Numbered from the stretch's first letter, positions 1 through 9,317 are shown. The stretch is DNA of 64,000 nucleotides from an uncultured Bdellovibrionales bacterium (GCA_937903155.1 CALCZU010000081.1:30011-94010), one strand, 5' to 3'. Notes: a model not told the origin generated them from the sequence alone. Numbers and translations: made by a program.

Positions 1-5
1 ATCTC

Positions 6-677
6 TTGAGTCTTAAACCCACACAGTTCGCCGTAGGAATGCTTGAAGTCGATGAAAAACTCAAAACCCATCGGAAGCTCAGCAAAAAGCAACTCCGCGT
101 TTTGGTCGATGAGAACCCTATTCCAGTGGTCCGCGGCCCCGAAAAAAATCTCTACGTCGTCGATGGACACCATTTTTTATGCGTTTGTTATTGTCTCGGG
201 CTTAAAAAAGTACGTGTTCAAATAATCAAAGATGTCTACAAGAAAAACTTCTCCTACGGGGACTTTTGGAAGTGGATGTACAAAACCCGTAACAGCTACC
301 CGTACTGTCAGTTCGGCGAAGGTCCCAGAGACGCGATTTACCTGCCAAACGATATTCGAGGCGTCGCCGATGATCCTTACCGAAGCATTGCCTGGTTTGT
401 AAGAAAAGCCGGCGGATTTAAAAATACCGACAAAAATTTTGCAGAATTCGAATGGGCTAATTTTTTCAGATCCAAAGGACTACTCGCTCAAAAAGGGAAA
501 GCTGGCCTTCCGGAAGCTTTGGTCGAAGCGGTCAAGCTTGCGCAGTCCGAAGAGGCTCGTCACTTGCCCGGATTTGGAAAATTAAATTTACAGGAAAAAG
601 AGAAAGTGAAAAAAGAGGTCAAAGCCAAAGGTAAGAAAGCCTTGGCCTCGCAAAAGCTAGCAACAGAGTCCCTCTAG
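6..677 (+). CDS. ParB-like protein (ParBc_2-type), probably 5' cut by window edge
   Basis: The N-terminal ~100 residues fit the ParB-like nuclease fold of the ParBc_2 family: an LKPTQFAVGM opening, then PIPVVRG and a YVVDGHHFL segment, the usual ParB/sulfiredoxin-like loop. The rest is basic and Lys-rich toward the C-terminus (about residues 195-223). Family members are stand-alone proteins of about 200 residues whose role is poorly defined; they are not the chromosome-partitioning ParB. The first available start is a TTG at position 6 with only five bases before it, so the true start probably lies outside the window. No partner parA gene is visible. The family call is by motif; the function is open. 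Confidence 0.7.
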   Translation: MSLKPTQFAVGMLEVDEKLKTHRKLSKKQLRVLVDENPIPVVRGPEKNLYVVDGHHFLCVCYCLGLKKVRVQIIKDVYKKNFSYGDFWKWMYKTRNSYPYCQFGEGPRDAIYLPNDIRGVADDPYRSIAWFVRKAGGFKNTDKNFAEFEWANFFRSKGLLAQKGKAGLPEALVEAVKLAQSEEARHLPGFGKLNLQEKEKVKKEVKAKGKKALASQKLATESL

Positions 678-692
678 ACCTAAAAAAGAATT

Positions 693-710
693 GTTGAACA
701 AATGTTCAAC
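693..710. terminator. Short inverted repeat between ParB-like and HTH genes
   Basis: GTTGAAC and GTTCAAC form a perfect 7-bp stem with an AAAT loop, followed by GTTTT. It lies 16 bp after the ParB-like stop and about 70 bp before the HTH gene. It could be a weak terminator or, as the palindrome TTGAACAAATGTTCAA, an operator for the HTH protein encoded just downstream. Confidence 0.4.
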
Positions 711-776
711 GTTTTCCGCTGATTGCAAATCATTTTCGTTTTCAACTTCGGTGAGCCTGGCATATAGCTAGGCTTT

Positions 777-1142
777 ATGGCAGATCTCGGGGCATTTTAC
801 AGAGTTCATCTCGCTGAGACCTTTCAGGCGAGAAAGAAACACAATCCGAGATATTCGTTGCGTGGCTATGCGAAATCCATGGGAGTCGATCCCGGATACT
901 TATCTAAGCTTTTAAATGGCAAAATTCTTCTTTCACTCGATCTCGCAGATAAACTCACGCTGAAGCTGAAGTTGAATAAAGAAAAACGAGCCCAGTTTTT
1001 AATTTCCGCGGCGGAGGAGCAACAGTGCCACGCTCTCTATCTGATTGACCCCTCTTTAACAGATTGCGAACCTGCGAAGGATTTTTCAAACCGTTTACCG
1101 TCTGGCAGAAAAAAACTTAAAAGAATTTCAAAAAATCATTAG
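777..1142 (+). CDS. Short TIGR02147-type helix-turn-helix regulator
   Basis: The protein (121 aa) begins like the N-terminal DNA-binding part of the TIGR02147 family, a paralogous family expanded in Bdellovibrio and Fibrobacter: an aromatic/basic start, YSLRGYAKSMGVD, then YLSKLLNGK as the helix-turn-helix at about residues 25-55. Full TIGR02147 proteins are about 250-300 aa and carry a C-terminal domain that is absent here; the C-terminus is instead short and basic. It ends 12 bp before the hydrolase gene, whose strong ribosome site overlaps the end of this gene, so the two are probably cotranscribed and this protein may regulate the pair. The start ATG has only a weak Shine-Dalgarno (AGG). 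Confidence 0.7.
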   Translation: MADLGAFYRVHLAETFQARKKHNPRYSLRGYAKSMGVDPGYLSKLLNGKILLSLDLADKLTLKLKLNKEKRAQFLISAAEEQQCHALYLIDPSLTDCEPAKDFSNRLPSGRKKLKRISKNH

Positions 1143-1154
1143 GAGGACTCACAT

Positions 1155-2159
1155 ATGGAAACAAAACAGCAAACTCACGCGAAACAAAGCTACGGAATCA
1201 AATACACCGATCGTCTTGTCCCAGGGAAAAACCCTGTTTGGTTCATGAGTCAGGGCTGTCGTTTGGAAGGCAACCTTTATACTCCTAGCAATTTTGACTC
1301 GAGTAAGCGTTACCCGACACTAGTGACATGTAATCCGGCAGGAGCGGTAAAAGAACATTCCGCCGCCTACTACTCCGAGAAGCTCCGAGAGTACGGCTAT
1401 CTTCTCCTCGCTTTTGACAATCGATCGTGGGGGGAAAGCGAAGGGTTTCCTAGATACTCCGAAGATCCTTTTATGAAGGTGGAAGACAATAAAAACGCGA
1501 CTACTTTTCTCTCTTGTTTAGACTCGGTCGATACAAACCGAATCGGAATCTTAGGACTTTGTTCCGGTGCAGGTTACGCGGCCTATACGGCGTGCTTTGA
1601 TATTCGTCTTCGCGCAGTTGCAACGGTCGCAGGAATTTTTGATTTTGCGGGTTGGATCACAAGCTCGAGCGAAATCGGCTTTGATGAAATGCTCCTCCGC
1701 TCGGCCAACGCCCGAAAAACGTATTATCAGTCCGGTAAAGCCGAGTATGTCGATGGGTGGTACGGCGAGACTCCTTATGCTGCGGATAGCTCCGGTTGGA
1801 GTAAACGCAACCAACTCTGGAATGAACTCAGTCAGTACTATCGTGAAGGCGGCGACCGAGGATGGTACAAGCCTACAGCCGGTGACCACCGTTCGGCTCA
1901 GTGTATCGACAATCGGTACATGATGAATGTAAATCCGATGCTGAAATACCTTAACAAAAGAAAAATCCTAGCGGTTCGCGAAGGTTTAAACTTCACAGGA
2001 CCTCTCAGTGACGAGGCTATCGGATATGCGAATACTGGGAACGGCGAAGTTTTCACGGTGAATGGCGCCTCCCACACCGACCTTTATCACGTCGAAGAAC
2101 ACGTCGATAAAGCGGTCGCCAAAATTGCCGATTTTTTCGCCAAAGAGTTGCATCCGTAA
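1155..2159 (+). CDS. Alpha/beta hydrolase with cysteine nucleophile (YcjY/dienelactone hydrolase-like)
   Basis: This is an alpha/beta hydrolase of 334 aa with no signal peptide, so probably cytoplasmic. The nucleophile elbow reads GLCSG, placing Cys136 where most hydrolases have Ser, as in dienelactone hydrolases and YcjY-like proteins. An FDNRSWGES segment precedes it and a C-terminal GASHTDLYH supplies the likely catalytic His. Such enzymes act on esters, thioesters or lactones; the substrate cannot be told from sequence. The start is well fixed: AGGAGG seven bases before the ATG. It follows the HTH gene by 12 bp and converges on the secreted-protein gene at 2165. Confidence 0.8.
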   Translation: METKQQTHAKQSYGIKYTDRLVPGKNPVWFMSQGCRLEGNLYTPSNFDSSKRYPTLVTCNPAGAVKEHSAAYYSEKLREYGYLLLAFDNRSWGESEGFPRYSEDPFMKVEDNKNATTFLSCLDSVDTNRIGILGLCSGAGYAAYTACFDIRLRAVATVAGIFDFAGWITSSSEIGFDEMLLRSANARKTYYQSGKAEYVDGWYGETPYAADSSGWSKRNQLWNELSQYYREGGDRGWYKPTAGDHRSAQCIDNRYMMNVNPMLKYLNKRKILAVREGLNFTGPLSDEAIGYANTGNGEVFTVNGASHTDLYHVEEHVDKAVAKIADFFAKELHP

Positions 2160-2164
2160 AAAAA

Positions 2165-3094
2165 CTACCGGACTCTTTTGCAGTGGTGAACTTGGGTATG
2201 TCTTGAACTTCCTTTACAAGGAGGTTCGGAGTACCAATTCGCCTGTTCGGTACGGCGAACGTCAAACTCTTCAGGTGGCTTTTCAAACGAAGTCGCTCCG
2301 AAGTCAAACAGTCTGAAGTAATAGTCGTTATTGGGTTGGCTGCCCCCTTGTTTGTGATATCGAACCCGCGTGCCCGACGAGGGAGACCCGCCCGTCAAAG
2401 TAGAAAGTGACCGTCCTTTCGAATCCGAAGGTTCGTCCATGACCGGCCGGTAAGTATAGTAGTACGAATCGCACGCAGAGGGGTTCCCAAAATAGTACGA
2501 CTCACTATAAAACTGGACGAGGTTGGATCCTTTATACGGTCGGTTAAAATGAAATGAAAAATCTCCGCACTCGTAGTGAAGTGCCTGATTTTCCGAGAGT
2601 AGGATATGAGGGCTCGAAAATAACTCGCATTGGTAATTGCCTGCGGGAGCCACGAGATGCCAATGGTTGTAGCTTTTTAAAACAAGCTTTGCTTGGGAGT
2701 TACCCTCCAAAGTCAAATCTCCACTGAACTCTGCAGCATACCCTGAATCCTCTTTTTCTTTGAGGTAGAATCCTATTGCCACGGGATTTTCTTTTTCGAG
2801 AGTGGATTTCAGATAGATTTTTGCGGGTAAAGCTTCGCGATCATTTGGCTTTGCGATCTTTCCCGTAAAACCCCAGGTTGCGGTGTATAGCGATTTTTTT
2901 ACGTCGGATTTGTTGAGGTCAAAGTAGATAAAACTTCCATTCCCGACACAACCGAAACTTTTCAGCTCGGAAAAGTCTGAAGTCGGTTTGCCGTTTCCAG
3001 AAATAATTTCGGAAAATTTCGCATCCGCAGCGAAACTTTGTGTCGCTAAGGCAATCGCTAAAATGAAAATCGAATCGTAAAAGAAAGTACGCAT
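2165..3094 (-). CDS. Secreted protein of unknown function
   Basis: The protein (309 aa) starts with a clear signal peptide (MRTFFYDSIFILAIALATQSFAA), so it should be exported to the periplasm or beyond. The mature part is rich in Tyr, Ser and aromatic residues with scattered Cys (FGCVGNGSF, YQCEL, YECGDF, SACDSYYY), consistent with disulphide-linked beta structure. No family was recognised. A GGGGGTGA ribosome site lies before the ATG. It is convergent with the hydrolase gene, the stops being 5 bp apart. The C-terminus is Arg/His/Cys-rich. Confidence 0.7.
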   Translation of the reverse strand: MRTFFYDSIFILAIALATQSFAADAKFSEIISGNGKPTSDFSELKSFGCVGNGSFIYFDLNKSDVKKSLYTATWGFTGKIAKPNDREALPAKIYLKSTLEKENPVAIGFYLKEKEDSGYAAEFSGDLTLEGNSQAKLVLKSYNHWHLVAPAGNYQCELFSSPHILLSENQALHYECGDFSFHFNRPYKGSNLVQFYSESYYFGNPSACDSYYYTYRPVMDEPSDSKGRSLSTLTGGSPSSGTRVRYHKQGGSQPNNDYYFRLFDFGATSFEKPPEEFDVRRTEQANWYSEPPCKGSSRHTQVHHCKRVR

Positions 3095-3230
3095 TTAAAT
3101 CACCCCCATGATGCGCAAATAGTAATACATCTCCTTCGTAAAGCAAACCGCGGAAGACCTTAAGAATACAAAATCACTGACTAACAATTTACGGCGACTT
3201 CAATCAATCCCAGCCTAATCCCCGTGGCTT

Positions 3231-3284
3231 CCCGATTGCTTTCTTAGCGACCCGTCAGGACAGGTGTGTCTTGAAGCAATTGGG
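3231..3284 (+). promoter_or_regulatory. Possible structured leader of the HEAT-repeat gene
   Basis: CCCGATTGCTT (3231-3241) pairs with AAGCAATTGGG (3274-3284), an 11-bp stem with one G-U, closing a ~32-nt loop that contains GACCCGTC and GACAGGTGTGTC. The 3' arm overlaps the only purine-rich segment (GGGA) before the ATG at 3293, so folding could hide the ribosome site. No known riboswitch class was recognised. Confidence 0.3.
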
Positions 3285-3292
3285 ATATCAAT

Positions 3293-4867
3293 ATGTGGCT
3301 CGTTATCGCGCTGATTAAAATTTCGATGTTTTCGCAACTGGCTTATGCTGCGAACCCTCTCACGGTAAAGGAATTTCAACAACTCAGACAAGAGCTTGCG
3401 TCAAAGAATTTCAAAACCGCAGAAAAAGCGAAGGAAGCTATCAGAACGGCAAGTATTCAGAACCAAATTCCACCCCATTATGTGATGGGGATCGTCGAAA
3501 ATCTCACGAGTTCACGCGCGAACTCCGAAAGCCGTGATATCGATCTCAAAACTCTTCTGGAAATCTACCAATACCCTGAAGCTTTTACAGATCGCATGTT
3601 GGATTACCTTCAAGACCGCAATCCTCAAATTCGACTGATTGCCACGAAACTTTTGAAGCATCAGGGAACCATGCGCCCTCTTGAATGGAGTTCACGGTTG
3701 GCACCCGGCCAAACCGATGATGAATTGAGAATTAAACACCATTCTCGTGTGGTCTCTTATTTGATGAAACGAGCCGAGGAGGATTCGGACAGCCAGGTCC
3801 GTCGCGAAGCTATTGAAGCGATGCAGCCTTTTAATCTCGCGATTGTTTTCAGAGGAAAGGAACGCGTTGATTTAATCACAAAAGAGGGCCGCGAAAAGCT
3901 CTCCGAAATTATTATGAATGATAGGGTTTGGGACGTCCGAACAGAGGCGGCTCGTCTTTTGGTGAATCCCGTTCGCTTCCGCGAGGCCAACCCCAAAATT
4001 GAAGAAAATTTGGTAAAAGCGCTGAAACAACAATACGTCTTAGACCATAGGGAGCTCCTTGAGTCGATCCTCAAGGTATTACAAGAGACTACCCACATTC
4101 GTCCCCTAAAAGGCTCAACCCTTTTTAGTCTCGTTAAACTAGCGGTCAATAATCAGACGGTTTATAGCTATCATCCGCTTTTAGAGTTTTTTGGTAGATA
4201 CGCCCATTCTAATTCGTCTACCCGTGACTCGTTTGCGCAGGCGTTGGAAAGCTCAGAAACTTACTATTTTCTTTTAAGAGCGATTGTCGCTGGGAATGAA
4301 AGAGATCTCAATGCAGCGGTGAGTATCTTAAATTCGCTGGGTGTTCGTAACTCCCTGATTAAAGGACAGATGGAAAGAGCTCTCTTTAAAAGACTGAGCA
4401 GTCAACCGCAAGTTTCATCGATGGTGGCGGCCAGAATTACGGAAGTTCTAGGGCGTCTACGACCCTCTTATAAAGGTAAAATTCTTCAATTTTTCATCGA
4501 TTCCGAGAAAAAAGACAAAGGTAATTTCTATTACTCAGACGTCATCGCTAGAATGTTTAACGAACTTGCGTTGAACACTCGCGACGCTTCAAAAGCCTAC
4601 GATTACATCGTGAAACATCCTGCGCAAGAAGTGCGCTTAGGGGATCAAACGGATCGCAATTTAATGCGCTTACTCAGAGCTCACGGTCTACGCGACAATA
4701 AATCAGACGGGCCAGTCACCGCCTCTGAACTTAGCCAGCTGACCTGGGCGCGTTCTGCAGACAGTGTGACAGGTCTATTCAGACGCATGAGAGCGAGATG
4801 CGCTGGCGGCTATCAAGCCCTAGCGGAAAAGATAAACCCAAATTACCTCATGGGTTTCGGTCGATAG
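3293..4867 (+). CDS. Exported HEAT/armadillo-like repeat protein
   Basis: The protein (524 aa) has an N-terminal signal peptide ending near AYAANP, so it is predicted to be periplasmic. The body is almost entirely alpha-helical, with repeated pairs such as RNPQIRLIATKLLKH, DSQVRREAIEAM and DRVWDVRTEAARLLV, which are HEAT-like units (clearest at about residues 95-230). HEAT proteins are binding scaffolds; no enzymatic motif was seen. The start follows a weak GGGA and a possible stem-loop leader. The gene stands alone. Confidence 0.75.
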   Translation: MWLVIALIKISMFSQLAYAANPLTVKEFQQLRQELASKNFKTAEKAKEAIRTASIQNQIPPHYVMGIVENLTSSRANSESRDIDLKTLLEIYQYPEAFTDRMLDYLQDRNPQIRLIATKLLKHQGTMRPLEWSSRLAPGQTDDELRIKHHSRVVSYLMKRAEEDSDSQVRREAIEAMQPFNLAIVFRGKERVDLITKEGREKLSEIIMNDRVWDVRTEAARLLVNPVRFREANPKIEENLVKALKQQYVLDHRELLESILKVLQETTHIRPLKGSTLFSLVKLAVNNQTVYSYHPLLEFFGRYAHSNSSTRDSFAQALESSETYYFLLRAIVAGNERDLNAAVSILNSLGVRNSLIKGQMERALFKRLSSQPQVSSMVAARITEVLGRLRPSYKGKILQFFIDSEKKDKGNFYYSDVIARMFNELALNTRDASKAYDYIVKHPAQEVRLGDQTDRNLMRLLRAHGLRDNKSDGPVTASELSQLTWARSADSVTGLFRRMRARCAGGYQALAEKINPNYLMGFGR

Positions 4868-5028
4868 TTGGACAAGATCGAGCGACGAATCGCGTGCGCG
4901 ATATGATTTCGATGAAACACGCAGAGGCCTTAAAGATTTTCTCGAGAATTCCAGATAAGGGAAATCGATTGTAGCTTTTATGCCTAGTTTGACGACACTG
5001 ATCCCGAAAATCTAAGTCAGGGGTAACT

Positions 5029-5055
5029 CTTTAAGATCATTGCGGTGTCTTAAAG
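5029..5055 (+). terminator. Stem-loop in the 325-bp gap 4868-5192
   Basis: CTTTAAGA (5029-5036) and TCTTAAAG (5048-5055) are perfect inverted repeats followed by TTTTC. This may be the terminator of the HEAT-repeat gene, 160 bp downstream of its stop, or a leader element of the paralogue pair. No gene was found in the rest of this gap. Confidence 0.35.
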
Positions 5056-5192
5056 TTTTCGAAAAAGTGGTGTCGACTTTTTAGACAGCGCGAATTCTCC
5101 GAGGATACATTTTCGGATCTGTTTTTACAGGCATTTTTTTCTGGTGGGCAAATTGCAGCCAATGCATTGAACGAAGATTTTCTGGGGGGAAA

Positions 5193-6356
5193 ATGCGTAT
5201 CAATGGGAAACGAGTCTGGGGAGCGCTTGTGTTTGTGGGTGTTTTTGCCTGCCTGACGAGTCGTGCTGAATCGAATTCTCCTGAGTCTCTGCTCAAAGGG
5301 AACTACCTCTACACTCGTCGACCCTTTGGTTCCAATTTCCATTCGAACGAAGTTTTAGATGAGAGAAAATCAATTCTTAAAGAGGTCCAAAGGATTTTGT
5401 TCGAAAGAGAGGGGCACAGTGAGGAGATTTCTCCGGAAGACCGTCCAAAAGATTTGCCACCTGAACTTTATTATCGCAAAAAAGTCGGACTCTGGGGATC
5501 GATTAAACTCGAAGATACGGTCTATTTCAAAAACGGCAAAGACAGCAATTACAAAGAATATACGATTTTCGCAAGCTCCGACAAGATGACACCTAAGGAT
5601 TTTAAAATTCAGTTCCACGCAAAGTTGAAAAAAGATGAATCAATTAAAAATGCGCCTTACAAAGTGAGTATTTACAATGCCGAATACGAACCGGCGGGCT
5701 TATTACCCATGCGGATACTAAATTCTCAGGGGGAAATGATCTACACAAATAGCAAACATGATCCAGTATCACTTGAGAAATTTCAATTGGACACTGTGAG
5801 AGAAAAAAATCTCATTCCAGTGGAAGGCTTCTTTAACGAAAGAGCTTATGCTCCACCGCCGGCAAAAGATAAAAAAATACATGTCGAGTTTGATGAGGAT
5901 CTGATTCTGAAAACAGCTCCCGTCGCTTTGGGCGAAGCCGGTATTTGGGCGGCAAGCAACAGAATCGGTAAACTCAATACGGGCAAACTCAGAGTTCTTC
6001 GCAGATTGGGCAAAGTTTTCTTAGTCGCAGAGCAGGGAGGGCACATTATCAATGCTTATGAAGTGATTAACGAGGGGGGGAAGCCCAAGTATTCGGAGCT
6101 CAGCTTGGATCTCTTCGGTAAAGTGGAAGACCTAGCAGCCAAAGGATACAAAGAAATTAAATCTTTGAGTTTATTTGAGTCGCAAGCGACGGGCGTCTTG
6201 AAAGATGAAACGAGTGTAAAAACGGAATTAGAGCGAGATCTCCTTCCGCATCGCAATGAAAAATTGGAAGACAAACCGTCAAGCCACGGTGATTCGACCG
6301 AAAAAAAGAGGCCCGTCGATAAAGATCTTCTTAAAAAATTAAATGGGAATCCTTAG
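5193..6356 (+). CDS. Exported protein, first of a tandem paralogue pair
   Basis: The 387-aa product has a signal peptide (cleavage near SRAES) and no recognised domain. It is clearly paralogous to the next protein: shared landmarks include NYLYT..P, LDERKSILKEVQR, W(G/A)S(I/L)KLE, PVEGFFNE and EQGGHIINAYEV. The central region looks like beta structure, the region around GHIINAYEV is helical, and the C-terminal ~60 residues are a charged, probably disordered tail. The start has GGGGGG just before AAAATG. Its stop is 2 bp from the next ATG, so the pair is one operon. The role is unknown; export and duplication suggest an envelope or host/prey-facing protein. Confidence 0.7.
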   Translation: MRINGKRVWGALVFVGVFACLTSRAESNSPESLLKGNYLYTRRPFGSNFHSNEVLDERKSILKEVQRILFEREGHSEEISPEDRPKDLPPELYYRKKVGLWGSIKLEDTVYFKNGKDSNYKEYTIFASSDKMTPKDFKIQFHAKLKKDESIKNAPYKVSIYNAEYEPAGLLPMRILNSQGEMIYTNSKHDPVSLEKFQLDTVREKNLIPVEGFFNERAYAPPPAKDKKIHVEFDEDLILKTAPVALGEAGIWAASNRIGKLNTGKLRVLRRLGKVFLVAEQGGHIINAYEVINEGGKPKYSELSLDLFGKVEDLAAKGYKEIKSLSLFESQATGVLKDETSVKTELERDLLPHRNEKLEDKPSSHGDSTEKKRPVDKDLLKKLNGNP

Positions 6357-6358
6357 CC

Positions 6359-7567
6359 ATGCAAAACGTTTTAGAAAAATTGACCGATAAAATTTTTAAC
6401 CGTTTGTTTGTTTTAAACGCTTTGCTTTTACTCGTTTTCACGATGAACACTTTTGGTGGGGAGAAACCGCCTATCATCGTCGGAGAAAACCTATACACCG
6501 TAGGACCCCTTGAGTACTCAAAGATGAACACCCAAAAGGGTATGGATGAGAGAGAGGCGGTTCTGAGAGTCGCACAAAGATATTTATACAATACGCTTTC
6601 CACATACGAAAAGTACGAGTTTGACAGGCCAAAGGAAGTTCCAAAAGAATATACTCATTCAGAAAAAATCGGTCGATGGGCCTCGTTGAAACTCGAGAAC
6701 GAAGTGTATTTCAAAGTTTCACCCAAAAACGACGGTTACAAACTGTACACCATTTATGCGACGTCGGACAAAACGACCCCAAAAGATTATAAAGTCCAAT
6801 TTTACGCTAAAGAAATCCCATCGCCTCAAAAAGGATTTACAATAGAAATGGACGGGTCGGGCAGAACAGCTGGTAAGGAGTTTATCGTTATTAATTCTCA
6901 GGGCGAAACGGTCATGAAAAATGAATACCGATCCTCAAGTACCTTAGTCGAATTTCCGTTGGATCCCAAAAAAGAAAAAACGCTGATCCCTGTAGAGGGT
7001 TTTTTCAACGAAAAAAGTTATGGCCCACCTCCGGCGCCACGGGATAGCAAACTGCATGTGGATTTGGATCCAGATCTTATCTTTAAGACAGCTCCCGTTG
7101 CGATCGCGGAATTGGCGGCGTGGAAAGCCAGCAACAAATTTGGAAAGTTGAACGCGGGCAAACTAAAAATTCTCCGCCAGTTTGGAAAAGTCCTCTTAGT
7201 GGTCGAACAAGGGGGACACATCATTAACGCCTACGAAGTCGTCAACGAAGGCGGTAAACCGAAATACTCCGCACTTAGCCCTGAGCTCTTAGGTAAACTA
7301 GAAAACATCGCCATCAAAACTTATGACGAAGTCAAAGATTTGATGAAAACGCCCGAAGAAACCGGCGTCTTGCGAGATGAATCCCAAGTGAAAAAAGATT
7401 TAGAGTCACCGGCGTTGGTCCCTCACGTACAAAAGTCCGAATCTCCCGCAACCCATTCGGGTACAACTCCGACAACGCGCCCTGTGGAGCCAGAATCCAA
7501 TGACATCATCAAACAAATTCTGAAACAAGAGCTTCTAAAAAGTTTAAAGAGCGAAAAACCAAACTGA
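6359..7567 (+). CDS. Exported protein, second of a tandem paralogue pair
   Basis: A 402-aa product. An N-terminal hydrophobic segment (about residues 17-33, LFVLNALLLLVFTMNTFGG) acts as signal peptide or anchor. It shares nearly the whole length with the previous protein, including ENLYTVGPLE, DEREAVLRVAQR, WASLKLENEVYFK, LIPVEGFFNE, KTAPVAIAEL and VVEQGGHIINAYEVVNEGG, and ends in the same kind of Pro/Glu/Lys-rich tail. It starts 2 bp after the preceding stop and is likely translationally coupled to it. No enzymatic motif is visible. Confidence 0.7.
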   Translation: MQNVLEKLTDKIFNRLFVLNALLLLVFTMNTFGGEKPPIIVGENLYTVGPLEYSKMNTQKGMDEREAVLRVAQRYLYNTLSTYEKYEFDRPKEVPKEYTHSEKIGRWASLKLENEVYFKVSPKNDGYKLYTIYATSDKTTPKDYKVQFYAKEIPSPQKGFTIEMDGSGRTAGKEFIVINSQGETVMKNEYRSSSTLVEFPLDPKKEKTLIPVEGFFNEKSYGPPPAPRDSKLHVDLDPDLIFKTAPVAIAELAAWKASNKFGKLNAGKLKILRQFGKVLLVVEQGGHIINAYEVVNEGGKPKYSALSPELLGKLENIAIKTYDEVKDLMKTPEETGVLRDESQVKKDLESPALVPHVQKSESPATHSGTTPTTRPVEPESNDIIKQILKQELLKSLKSEKPN

Positions 7568-7698
7568 CCTCTGATGCAAAGCGTCCTCGTTTAGTGGGCC
7601 TATTGACGCTATCTGCGTTTTGGATGAAATCAGCCCGTTCGCGTGTTATTCTTTCCCCAGAAATCCAAAAGGATCCAAGATTAATTACGGGGAAAAAA

Positions 7699-9306
7699 AT
7701 GCAGAAATTCTGGCTTTATCCAGTTTTAGTTTGCTGTATTGTCGCGGCTCCAAGCTTCGCAGAACCGAACCCTCACGAGCCGGGCGGTTCTCCGAAACGT
7801 GAAATTGTAAGCTCCCAAGAAATCTTTGCGATTAAACCGCCTGTTTCTTTCGAAGAACGGCAAAAAGAATTTTTCAACAATGTCCGCGACCAAAACGTTC
7901 GACTCGAGGAGCTTGTCCAAGATTTCAAAAAAAAGTATTCGAAGACCTTCTCAAGTTCTGAATCGTTGAGAAAGCATCTTAAAGATCTCAAAGAGGCCAT
8001 GAAATCGCCCCAAGGAATCTCTTCAAAGGATTTTAAACTGATGCAGGATCAAACTGCGGCTCTCAAACTCATGGAAGAATACGACTCGCTCATCAAGTTC
8101 CTGTCGACCTACGAGGACGGGCTTGGGAAAATTGCGGTCGGAAAAGAATGGTGTCATAAAATTCGGCGAGAGCCTGTTTTTGAATCTAACTATCCAGGTG
8201 TCGGCAAAATTCCTCGCTATACCAATCTGGAGTCTCCGGCCGCAGCGTCGTATACCATCCCTGCCCACGACGGTTCGTACTATACCGTTTGTACATTTCC
8301 TAAAATTCAAGGGGAAAAAAATGACCGAAAGTGTCCTCAAATCATCTTGCATTTTAACAAGGACTACAAGCTCATCGAAGCTTTTATTACAGAGCAGCAA
8401 AGTAGTACGTCGATGGATAAGGAGCGATCCGAAGTGTACGTGATGCAGCAATGGGAACCCTTAAATTTCTCCAAAGAGAATAGAAATTCTGTAGAGCACT
8501 TGGTTTATTCGATAGATCCCTCCAAAAAGAAGGTATTTAACCAGTATGAGATCTACGCAGACAGTCTAGACAACATTCATTCCAGCAAAATTCGTGACGG
8601 CTACGTCACAAGAAATGGTCAGGGGGAGCGTTTCATCTTTGATGGAACGGCTCGTTTTGGGATTTCGGTCAGTGAAGAAGCACAAGAAAAACACGAATTC
8701 AGGATAGCCTGCGAGGAAGCGCAAAAACTCAGAAGAGCAGGTTTGAAAAAAGTCAGTGAGATTGCAGCCGTAGGAAATCCTCGCTTTGAATACTTCCAAA
8801 AAAAGTCGCGACTGCTGAATGCAATTCTTAAGATGCCTGACATCAATTGGTATGAGTCAACCTGCGATGAAATCAAAATCGTTCAAGGAAACGCGATCCT
8901 TGCTTCATCCGCGGGACGAATTGACATTGGTGTGGATACGCCCATAGCTGAAGTAGAACGGTTTTTCAGAAATCCTCCGAGAAGAATAGAGCCCAAAAAA
9001 CAAACCGAAGCAACGTCTCTGCGAAAATTCATCACAGGGAAGCTTGCATCGAACGGCAGTATCAGTGATGAAGGAGTCGATTCGAAAGAGGCGACGAGAA
9101 TCTACGAGATTATTCACGAACTTCTGAAAAAAGATTTAGTCCTCGATCCGGACATGCGCAACATCCGAATTAACGGGGATATTGAGGACGGGCGGGTTTT
9201 TTTAGCAGAGCTTCCAGAAGACTGCAGATCCACTCTGATGATTCCTAAAGGTGCGACTGCAGAACAAATTAAAGCGTTTTTCGTAGCAAAAGAGAAAAAA
9301 CAATAA
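7699..9306 (+). CDS. Exported protein with intact paralogue; partner of the decayed copy downstream
   Basis: A longer reading frame opens at 7594, but the ATG at 7699 has ACGGGG just before it and starts a clean signal peptide (MQKFWLYPVLVCCIVAAPSFA), giving 535 aa. The mature N-terminus carries EPNPHEPGG, a charged helical region (about residues 50-145) and then mixed beta structure with a few Cys. No family was recognised. The gene immediately downstream is a collapsed copy of it, which shows that this family has duplicated in tandem here, as the 5193/6359 pair has. Confidence 0.65.
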   Translation: MQKFWLYPVLVCCIVAAPSFAEPNPHEPGGSPKREIVSSQEIFAIKPPVSFEERQKEFFNNVRDQNVRLEELVQDFKKKYSKTFSSSESLRKHLKDLKEAMKSPQGISSKDFKLMQDQTAALKLMEEYDSLIKFLSTYEDGLGKIAVGKEWCHKIRREPVFESNYPGVGKIPRYTNLESPAAASYTIPAHDGSYYTVCTFPKIQGEKNDRKCPQIILHFNKDYKLIEAFITEQQSSTSMDKERSEVYVMQQWEPLNFSKENRNSVEHLVYSIDPSKKKVFNQYEIYADSLDNIHSSKIRDGYVTRNGQGERFIFDGTARFGISVSEEAQEKHEFRIACEEAQKLRRAGLKKVSEIAAVGNPRFEYFQKKSRLLNAILKMPDINWYESTCDEIKIVQGNAILASSAGRIDIGVDTPIAEVERFFRNPPRRIEPKKQTEATSLRKFITGKLASNGSISDEGVDSKEATRIYEIIHELLKKDLVLDPDMRNIRINGDIEDGRVFLAELPEDCRSTLMIPKGATAEQIKAFFVAKEKKQ

Positions 9307-9317
9307 AAACATTTCGG

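Noticed and set aside
2062..2316. Plus-strand ORF across the hydrolase 3' end
   Set aside because: It overlaps two better supported genes in other frames and has no ribosome site.
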